NCBI GenBank assembly: GCA_964485695.1
Contig: CAZAKZ010000057.1
Coordinates: 1 to 33,707 of the forward strand
Reading direction: 5' to 3'
DNA length: 33,707 nucleotides
DNA from: CAZAKZ01 sp964485695
GTDB lineage: Bacteria > Planctomycetota > JAFGQW01
In this document: positions 21,877 through 33,707 of the stretch, piece by piece
Layout of the letters: each line of letters opens with the position of its first letter
Position numbering within the stretch: the stretch's first letter is position 1
Notes under the pieces: model-generated
What the model saw: only the letters and a program-made list of their open reading frames with translations
Database searches by the model: none
Told to the model about the DNA's origin: nothing
Made by a program: the position numbers and the translations under genes

Positions 21877-23097
21877 ATGGCTAAGGAAAAGTATGAGCGC
21901 AAGAAACCCCACGTGAACGTGGGCACCATCGGGCACGTGGACCACGGCAAGACCACCTTGACGGCTGCCATGACCGGCTATCTTGCCAACAAGGGCGGGC
22001 TGGCCAAGTACCGTTCCTTTGATTCGATCGACAACGCTCCGGAGGAACGGGAGCGTGGGATCACCATTGCAACCGCCCACGTGGAGTACGAGTCGGATGC
22101 CCGACACTACGCACACGTCGACTGCCCTGGCCACGCAGACTACATCAAGAACATGATCACCGGCGCCGCCCAGATGGACGGTGCGGTCCTGGTCGTGGGG
22201 GCCGACGACGGCCCCATGCCCCAGACCCGGGAACACATCCTCCTGGCCCGTCAGGTGAACGTGCCGCGTATCGTCGTCTTCATGAACAAATGCGACATGG
22301 TGGACGATCCGGAGATGATCGAGCTCGTGGAGATGGAGATCCGCGAACTCCTGACGAAGTATGAATTCCCGGGCGACGACATCCCGGTGATCAAGGGCAG
22401 CGCCCTCAAGGCCCTCGAGGCCGTGGAAGCCGGGAACTGGGAAGACGAGAACTTCAAGGCCATCGATGAGCTCATCCTGGCACTGGACGATTACATCCCG
22501 CTCCCCGAACGCGATGTGGACAAGCCCTTCTTGATGCCCGTGGAGGACGTGTTCAGTATCAAGGGGCGTGGCACCGTCGGCACCGGCCGCGTGGAGCGCG
22601 GCAAGGTCAAGATGGGTGACAACCTCGAAATCGTGGGCATGCAGGAAAAGATCGACAAGACCGTCTGCACCGGCGTCGAGATGTTCCAGAAGACCCTGGA
22701 TTCGGGGGAAGCCGGTGACAATGTCGGCGTCCTGCTTCGCGGCGTCGACAAGGAAGATCTCAAACGCGGACAGGTGCTCGCCGCTCCGGGCAGCATCACA
22801 CCGCACACCAAGTTCCGGGCCGAGGTCTACGTCCTGTCAAAGGAGGAGGGGGGGCGGCACACCCCGTTCTTCAAGGGGTATCGCCCGCAGTTTTATTTCC
22901 GGACCACCGACGTGACCGGAACCATTGCCTCCCTCGGCGGCGAAGGGGAAGAGGTCGAGATGGTGATGCCCGGGGACAACATCAAGTTCCAGATTCACCT
23001 GATCACTCCCATCGCCATGGACAAGAACCTGCGGTTTGCCATCCGTGAGGGCGGCCGGACTGTCGGAGCAGGCGTCGTCACTGAAGTTATCGAGTAG
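21877..23097 (+). CDS. tuf: Translation elongation factor Tu
   Basis: GTPase that delivers aminoacyl-tRNA to the ribosome. The 406-residue protein has G1 GHVDHGKTTL (19-28), RGITIATAHVEYE with the switch-I Thr, G3 DCPGHADY, G4 NKCD, G5 SALKAL, then the domain 2 and 3 landmarks DVFSIKGRG, CTGVEMF and GGRHTPFFKGYRPQFYFRTT. An oddity is GTVGTGR in domain 2, where most EF-Tu have GTVVTGR or GTVATGR. ATG 21877 has GAGGATGGAG upstream. Last gene of the tRNA-tuf unit. No second tuf copy is in the window. Confidence 0.98.
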   Translation: MAKEKYERKKPHVNVGTIGHVDHGKTTLTAAMTGYLANKGGLAKYRSFDSIDNAPEERERGITIATAHVEYESDARHYAHVDCPGHADYIKNMITGAAQMDGAVLVVGADDGPMPQTREHILLARQVNVPRIVVFMNKCDMVDDPEMIELVEMEIRELLTKYEFPGDDIPVIKGSALKALEAVEAGNWEDENFKAIDELILALDDYIPLPERDVDKPFLMPVEDVFSIKGRGTVGTGRVERGKVKMGDNLEIVGMQEKIDKTVCTGVEMFQKTLDSGEAGDNVGVLLRGVDKEDLKRGQVLAAPGSITPHTKFRAEVYVLSKEEGGRHTPFFKGYRPQFYFRTTDVTGTIASLGGEGEEVEMVMPGDNIKFQIHLITPIAMDKNLRFAIREGGRTVGAGVVTEVIE

Positions 23098-23243
23098 GGG
23101 AATCGAGTCGTAGCAAACGAGACCGGCGAGACTCCGGAAGGGGGCTTGCTTCCATTCGAGAACGAGGTGTCAGGAGGAGAACGACTTCCCGCGTCCGGTA
23201 TCCCTGGAAGATGGCTGGACGAACCTGGATCCCTCCCGACGGG

Positions 23244-23267
23244 CAACCCGGGGTTCGGTCCCGGTTG
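23244..23267 (+). other. Hairpin just upstream of secE
   Basis: CAACC (23244-23248) pairs with GGTTG (23263-23267), then GGG (23250-23252) with CCC (23260-23262) past one bulged C, plus a G-U pair; the loop is TTCGG. It ends 11 nt before the secE ATG, and no good ribosome binding site is visible between them. The 181-nt tuf-secE gap holds neither tRNA-Trp nor rpmG. Confidence 0.5.
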
Positions 23268-23278
23268 AATGGACCAAG

Positions 23279-23710
23279 ATGCTGAAAAAACTGCTCTTCA
23301 CGCACAAGACCGACCAGGCCATGATGGTTCGTGGAACGGGTCTGGGCCTGATTGCGGCACTTCTGTTCTTCGGGTGCTATGGCCTCTATTTCACGGTCCA
23401 GGGCTGGTGGGATTTCCTGCAGACCACGCTGATCGAGATCCCGCTCGTGAACATCGAGATCACCGGGGCTCTGATCCTGGCCATTCTGGTCTTTGTCGGA
23501 TCGGTGCTCCTGTCCGCGTATTTCCTGGGACGGCCGAAGACCGCAGATCTGCTCATCGATACGGAGAGCGAACTTCTGAAGGTGACCTGGCCGTCCTGGC
23601 CGGAGACCGTGAACGCCTCTATGGTGGTGATTTTCACCACCGTCCTGATGGCCGCTCTCTTGTTTGTCTACGATCTGGTTCTCGGATTTTTGACAAAACT
23701 GGTGTTGTAG
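23279..23710 (+). CDS. secE: Preprotein translocase subunit SecE (three-helix type)
   Basis: Essential SecYEG component that clamps SecY. The 143-residue protein has two extra helices (about 19-41 and 61-84) before the conserved core: amphipathic TADLLIDTESELLKVTWPSW (88-107), then the core membrane helix (about 113-136). The KVTWPSWPETV segment is the family signature. Minimal SecE has one helix in about 60 residues; three-helix forms occur in E. coli and others. It is followed after 11 nt by nusG. Confidence 0.94.
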   Translation: MLKKLLFTHKTDQAMMVRGTGLGLIAALLFFGCYGLYFTVQGWWDFLQTTLIEIPLVNIEITGALILAILVFVGSVLLSAYFLGRPKTADLLIDTESELLKVTWPSWPETVNASMVVIFTTVLMAALLFVYDLVLGFLTKLVL

Positions 23711-23721
23711 GATTGTCTGTC

Positions 23722-24252
23722 ATGGAAAAAGAGTGGTACGTGGTTCGCGTTCAGAGCGGCCGCGAGGACACGATCAAGGACAATCTGGAGCGCCGGGTCA
23801 AGCTGACGGGGATGGACAAGTTCATATCGCGGATTCTGGTCCCGAGCGAACGAGTGAGCGAGATGAAGGGAGGAAAGACCCGGGTCTCGAAGCGAAAGAT
23901 GTATCCAGGATACATCCTCGTGGAGATGGAACCCAATGACGAGGCCTGGTTTGCCATCCGGGAAACACCCGGCATCGGTGATTTCATCGGTGCACACGGC
24001 AGACCCACGCCCATGTCCTCGGAGGAAGTCGACAAGATCCTGGAGGTGATGGAGCGTCAGGATGAAAAGCCCAAGCTCAAGATCAACTTCAAGACGGGAG
24101 ACAACGTCAAGATCAAGGAAGGTCCCTTCGAGAACTTCACGGGTGTGGTGGAGGAAGTCGTCCCCGCCAAGGGCATCGTCAAGGTCATGCTGACCATCTT
24201 CGGACGTTCCACTCAGGTGGAACTGGAATACTGGCAGGTGGAGAACCTCTAA
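23722..24252 (+). CDS. nusG: Transcription termination/antitermination factor NusG
   Basis: Binds RNA polymerase, reduces pausing and links transcription to Rho or to the ribosome. The 176-residue protein has the NGN domain (EWYVVRVQSGREDTIKDNLE, then YPGYILVEM and FIGAHGRPTPMS) and the C-terminal KOW domain (FKTGDNVKIKEGPFENFTG to the end). ATG 23722 is chosen because MEKEWYVV is the usual start; AGGA precedes it. The frame is open upstream through secE without meaning. Confidence 0.97.
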   Translation: MEKEWYVVRVQSGREDTIKDNLERRVKLTGMDKFISRILVPSERVSEMKGGKTRVSKRKMYPGYILVEMEPNDEAWFAIRETPGIGDFIGAHGRPTPMSSEEVDKILEVMERQDEKPKLKINFKTGDNVKIKEGPFENFTGVVEEVVPAKGIVKVMLTIFGRSTQVELEYWQVENL

Positions 24253-24378
24253 TATACCCCTGATAATCCCTGAGATATTCCCTGAGGCGACCTTCGAGGC
24301 ATACTCTGATCCGATCGACAGTTTTACTCGTTTGTTTGCCTGTTTGATGTTCTCTGGAAGGTTCACTGGACAAGCACC

Positions 24379-24804
24379 ATGGCCAAGGAATTGATGGCAA
24401 AGATTAAACTTCAGTGTCCGGGAGGGCAGGCGACCCCCGCTCCGCCCGTTGGACCGGCTCTGGGGCAACATGGAGTGAACATCGGGGAGTTCATCAAGAA
24501 GTTCAACGATGCGACCAAAGATGCGGCTGGAATGACGATTCCCGTCGTCATCTCCGTCTACAAGGACCGGTCCTTCGACTTTATCACCAAGAGCCCACCC
24601 GCGGCCGTACTGCTTAAAAAGATGGCCGGTGTGGCGAAAGGTGCAGGTATGCACAAGGAGGAGGAAGTCGGGCAAGTGACTCGGGATCAGGTCCGGGAGA
24701 TTGCAGAGACCAAGATCAAGGATCTGAACGCCGGGAGCCTGGAAGCCGCGTGTCGGATCGTCGAAGGTACTGCGAAGTCGTGCGGTATTGAGGTGGTGGA
24801 CTGA
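24379..24804 (+). CDS. rplK: Large-subunit ribosomal protein L11 (uL11)
   Basis: Forms the GTPase-associated centre with L10/L12. The 141-residue sequence has KLQCPGGQATPAPPVGPALG, GVNIGEFIKKFNDAT, DRSFDFITKSPPAAVLLKK and EAACRIVEGTAKSCGI. ATG 24379 aligns with the usual start although no strong binding site precedes it; ATG 24394 has an AAGGA just upstream and would be five residues shorter. The 126-nt spacer after nusG holds CCCTGA three times (24258, 24268, 24280). The stop overlaps the rplA start by one base. Confidence 0.97.
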   Translation: MAKELMAKIKLQCPGGQATPAPPVGPALGQHGVNIGEFIKKFNDATKDAAGMTIPVVISVYKDRSFDFITKSPPAAVLLKKMAGVAKGAGMHKEEEVGQVTRDQVREIAETKIKDLNAGSLEAACRIVEGTAKSCGIEVVD

Positions 24805-25490
24805 TGCAGAAACGAAGCAAACGATACCGGGCGGCTACGGGAAAACGTGAGCGACACCAAATCTACGAGCTGACCGATGCCGTCAAGGCGCTGAAGAACA
24901 TGGAAGGAACCCGGTTCGACGAGACCGTGGAGATCTCCATCAAACTCGGCATTGATCCCAAGAAGACCGACCAGCTGGTTCGCGGCGCCATTGCATTGCC
25001 CAGGGGTATCGGCAAACAGAAAAGAGTCATCGTGTTCGCCGAGGGGGAACAGGCGGAAGAGGCGCTCAAGGCCGGGGCCCTCGAAGCTGGTGGGCCGGAC
25101 CTGGCAAAGAAGATCGAAGGCGGATGGTTCGACTTCGACGTCGCCATCGCCGTGCCAGGCGCCATGCGTTTCGTGGGCAAGCTGGGAAAGCTCCTCGGCC
25201 CGAAGGGGAAGATGCCGTCACCGAAAGCGGGCACCGTCACCGAGAACGTCGCACACGCTGTCGGTGAATTCGCAGCCGGGAAGATCGAGTTCAGGAACGA
25301 CTCCGGCGGGAATGTCCACGGGCCCATGGGCAAGAAGTCCTTCTCGGTGGAGGACCTGACCGAGAACCTCAGTGCATTCATCGAACACATTCGCAGCCTG
25401 AAGCCTGCAGCGGCGAAGGGCAACTTCATTCAGACGATTTCCATCTCCACGAGCATGGGGCCGGGGATCCACGTACAGATTCCGGCATAA
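24804..25490 (+). CDS. rplA: Large-subunit ribosomal protein L1 (uL1)
   Basis: Forms the L1 stalk that helps release deacylated tRNA; in many bacteria it also represses its own mRNA. The 228-residue sequence has the KRYRAA start, FDETVEISIKLGIDPKKTDQ, LLGPKGKMPSPKAGTVT and the final beta strands QTISISTSMGPG. ATG 24804 overlaps the rplK stop codon (TGATG). Its last 11 bases (ATTCCGGCATA) are duplicated directly after the stop (25490-25500). Confidence 0.97.
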   Translation: MQKRSKRYRAATGKRERHQIYELTDAVKALKNMEGTRFDETVEISIKLGIDPKKTDQLVRGAIALPRGIGKQKRVIVFAEGEQAEEALKAGALEAGGPDLAKKIEGGWFDFDVAIAVPGAMRFVGKLGKLLGPKGKMPSPKAGTVTENVAHAVGEFAAGKIEFRNDSGGNVHGPMGKKSFSVEDLTENLSAFIEHIRSLKPAAAKGNFIQTISISTSMGPGIHVQIPA

Positions 25491-25511
25491 TTCCGGCATA
25501 GAGGTGTTTCC

Positions 25512-26126
25512 ATGTCGAAGCTTTTGAAATCCTACATGGTGAAGGAATACCGCCAGGCCCTTGACGGCGTGTCGTCCTGCGTTCTGGTGGATGTTTCTCC
25601 CCTGAAAGTCGGAGAGGTCGAGGGTTTTCGCAAGCACCTGCGGGAAAACGACGTCCGACTCCGGGTCGTGAAAAACCGGCTGGCCTTCCACGCTGTGGAG
25701 GGATTGCCCGTGGAACCAGTCCGGGAGATGTTCGCGGGGCCGACGGCCATTGCGTACGACGTGAACGATCAGGAGGGCATCGCCACCGTCAAGACCATCA
25801 AGAGCTATCTTCAGGGCAAGAAAAAGCTCAGCATCACCATCAAGGGCGGTTTCAGCGAAGGCGAGGCCCTGGGCCCGCCGGAGATGGAACTCCTCGCGAC
25901 CACGCCCGACAGGCCTCAGCTCCAGGCCATAATGATGGGTGCGATCCTCGGACCGGCCCGCAGCATTGCCGCGGCAACCCAGGGAGTGATTGCAGGCCTG
26001 GCCCGGGTCATCAAGGCGAATAATGACGAGGCTCAGGACTCGGGGGCGGAGGCGGGAGCGGCAGCGGAAGCGGCAGCGGAAGCGGGAGCCAGAGAAACAG
26101 AAGAAAAAGAACAGGTACCGGACTGA
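25512..26126 (+). CDS. rplJ: Large-subunit ribosomal protein L10 (uL10) with an Ala/Glu-rich tail
   Basis: Anchors the L7/L12 stalk to 23S rRNA. Residues 1-172 match the family: VLVDVSPLKVGEVEGFRKHL, VVKNRLAFHAVEG, FAGPTAIAY and the helical L12-binding part (ILGPARSIAAATQGVIAGL). The last 30 residues are an added low-complexity Ala/Glu tail (GAAAEAAAEAGARETEEKE). ATG 25512 has GAGGTG upstream. The 199-nt distance to rplL is longer than the usual short spacer. Confidence 0.96.
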   Translation: MSKLLKSYMVKEYRQALDGVSSCVLVDVSPLKVGEVEGFRKHLRENDVRLRVVKNRLAFHAVEGLPVEPVREMFAGPTAIAYDVNDQEGIATVKTIKSYLQGKKKLSITIKGGFSEGEALGPPEMELLATTPDRPQLQAIMMGAILGPARSIAAATQGVIAGLARVIKANNDEAQDSGAEAGAAAEAAAEAGARETEEKEQVPD

Positions 26127-26325
26127 AAGTGAAATGACCGGCGGAGCTTCAATCCGCTGTGAATCACAGGATTGGAATTCCAGGCGCCGACGCCAATGAC
26201 CTCGCCCGGGCGATCCGGGTCGTCGGGTCGGAGGACATGGATGTCTGGGTGAGGAAACGTACGAGTCGTCAATAATCGACGAGGTCGCCCGGAACGGTCG
26301 GCCCCGAAGTCAGATGGAGGCGAAA

Positions 26326-26736
26326 ATGGCCGACGAAGAAACCAGAGTGGAACTTGAACCGGATCTCGAGGAGATCTTTACCCAGATCGACGGCCTCACC
26401 CTTGGCAAGGCCGCCAAGCTCGTGAAGGCCATGGAAGAAAGGTGGGGCGTCAGCGCTGCAGCCCCTGCCGCGGCGGTTGCCATGGCTGCGCCCGCCGGAG
26501 CCGCTGCAGAAGCCGCCGAGGAGCAGACCAGTTTCGACGTCGTCCTGGAAAGCCCCGGCGACAAGAAGATCCAGGTCATCAAGGTGGTGCGCTCACATAC
26601 GAACCTGGGTCTGAAGGAGGCCAAGGAGCTGGTGGACAGCTCTCCCAAGGCCGTCAAGGAGGGAGTCGACAAGGAGGAGGCCGAGAAGCTCAAAAAAGAG
26701 CTCGAGGACGCCGGAGGTTCCGTCGCTCTCAAGTAG
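26326..26736 (+). CDS. rplL: Large-subunit ribosomal protein L7/L12 (bL12)
   Basis: Stalk protein that recruits translation factors. The 136-residue protein has the N-terminal dimer region (about 1-38), an Ala-rich hinge (AAAPAAAVAMAAPAG) and the conserved C-terminal domain (SFDVVLESPGDKKIQVIKVV, GLKEAKELVDSSPKAVKEGV). ATG 26326 is chosen because GGAGG is 5 nt upstream; the frame also has an ATG at 26314. Confidence 0.97.
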   Translation: MADEETRVELEPDLEEIFTQIDGLTLGKAAKLVKAMEERWGVSAAAPAAAVAMAAPAGAAAEAAEEQTSFDVVLESPGDKKIQVIKVVRSHTNLGLKEAKELVDSSPKAVKEGVDKEEAEKLKKELEDAGGSVALK

Positions 26737-26787
26737 CGCAGATATACTATCGCGTGTGCATGACCACAGGCTCGAAAACAGAAACCA

Positions 26788-26817
26788 GCTGCCCCAGGCC
26801 GAGAAGTGCAGGGCAGC
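26788..26817 (+). promoter_or_regulatory. Possible attenuator hairpin between rplL and rpoB
   Basis: GCTGCCC (26788-26794) and GGGCAGC (26811-26817) are perfect 7-bp inverted repeats with a 16-nt loop, followed by GGGTTTCGTTCC. In E. coli a partial terminator in the same place sets the ratio of ribosomal protein to polymerase mRNA. The 329-nt rplL-rpoB gap holds no gene. Confidence 0.45.
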
Positions 26818-26880
26818 GGGTTTCGTTCCGTACACACAAAAGGGCGGTTTCCGGAGGTCAAGTTCAGGCCTGATCAAGCC

Positions 26881-26918
26881 TGGTATGCATCGCTGGTATG
26901 CATCGCTGGTATGCATCG
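26881..26918. repeat. Tandem array of a 13-bp unit
   Basis: TGGTATGCATCGC is present at 26881 and 26894, with a 12-base copy at 26907-26918. It lies in the rplL-rpoB spacer, downstream of the possible attenuator. Confidence 0.92.
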
Positions 26919-27065
26919 TATGGATCATGGTTGCTCGTTTCGCCCCGGATTGCGACCTTCATCCCACCCGGTGGAGGTTCGCCCTCCAGGCGGTCCAGAT
27001 CACCCCTGTGATCGGCCGCGACTGGAGATGACCCGGATAGTTGACCGCGACAGGAGTGGTGAGGC

Positions 27066-30815
<3,750 letters not shown>

Positions 30816-30927
30816 CGGCGGAGGACACGGAAGACATAGATATTGATACGGAAGAAATGGGGCCGAGTCGACTTGGATGCCGAGTTGACTGGTATTGTTG
30901 AATCGCCCTGACCAGGAGGAACGCCGG

Positions 30928-33707
<2,780 letters not shown>

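Noticed and set aside
23098..23278. Degraded tRNA-Trp in the tuf-secE gap (GGGGTTCGGTCCC resembles a T-arm)
   Set aside because: No acceptor stem or CCA anticodon arm can be found; the segment is better explained as a simple hairpin.

Overview
The window is a stretch of bacterial chromosome dense in housekeeping genes. It is GC-rich by eye, with strong G/C bias at third codon positions, and it comes from a bacterium with an outer membrane: an MCE/Mla-type lipid transport operon, several lipoproteins and a WaaP/InaA-type lipopolysaccharide kinase are present. Taxonomy cannot be settled from sequence reading alone. The gene order tRNA-Thr-Tyr-Gly-Thr-tuf-secE-nusG-rplKAJL-rpoBC is widespread. 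The fused SecDF, the LexA DNA-binding region and stretches of RpoC (for example the run reading AAPVAHIWFFKAMPSRMG) remind me of planctomycete-like or neighbouring candidate phyla, with Desulfobacterota or Acidobacteriota as alternatives; this is a low-confidence impression.

Layout. (1) 1-665: the 3' end of a 23S rRNA gene, a long processing-type hairpin, 5S rRNA and a strong intrinsic terminator. (2) 666-4205: an LNS2-like HAD lipoprotein, lexA, a possible 28-residue membrane peptide, hflX and a LysM protein. (3) 3849-8566, minus strand: trmD, rplS, a fused secDF and the LysM gene, probably one transcription unit. (4) 8729-9544: riboflavin synthase behind a structured or operator-bearing leader. 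(5) 9570-13905, minus strand: a lipoprotein with about twenty short aromatic-Pro repeats, translationally coupled to mlaE and mlaF, followed by mlaD. (6) 14282-17241: a small lipoprotein coupled to a TPR lipoprotein, and on the other strand a LPS-kinase-like gene coupled to dtd. (7) 17335-20340: an HU-family gene and a mutS2 that lacks the Smr domain. (8) 20577-23097: four tRNA genes and tuf. (9) 23279-33707: secE, nusG, rplK, rplA, rplJ, rplL, rpoB and rpoC (cut by the window end).

How the parts work together. Most genes serve translation, transcription and protein export: rRNA, tRNAs, EF-Tu, L1/L10/L11/L12/L19, TrmD, HflX, Dtd, NusG, RNA polymerase, SecE and SecDF. A second theme is the cell envelope: MlaEFD plus the repeat lipoprotein, the two small lipoproteins, the sugar kinase, the LysM protein and the LNS2-like phosphatase. 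Genome maintenance is represented by LexA, HU and MutS2.

No phage, transposon, CRISPR array or defence system was found. The observations most worth following are the repeat lipoprotein built into the Mla operon, the possible small membrane peptide upstream of lexA with an atypical LexA operator, the folded leader of ribE, and a striking habit of this genome: nearly every spacer carries a short tandem duplication of 10-15 bp, one of which copies the first 14 nt of tRNA-Gly.
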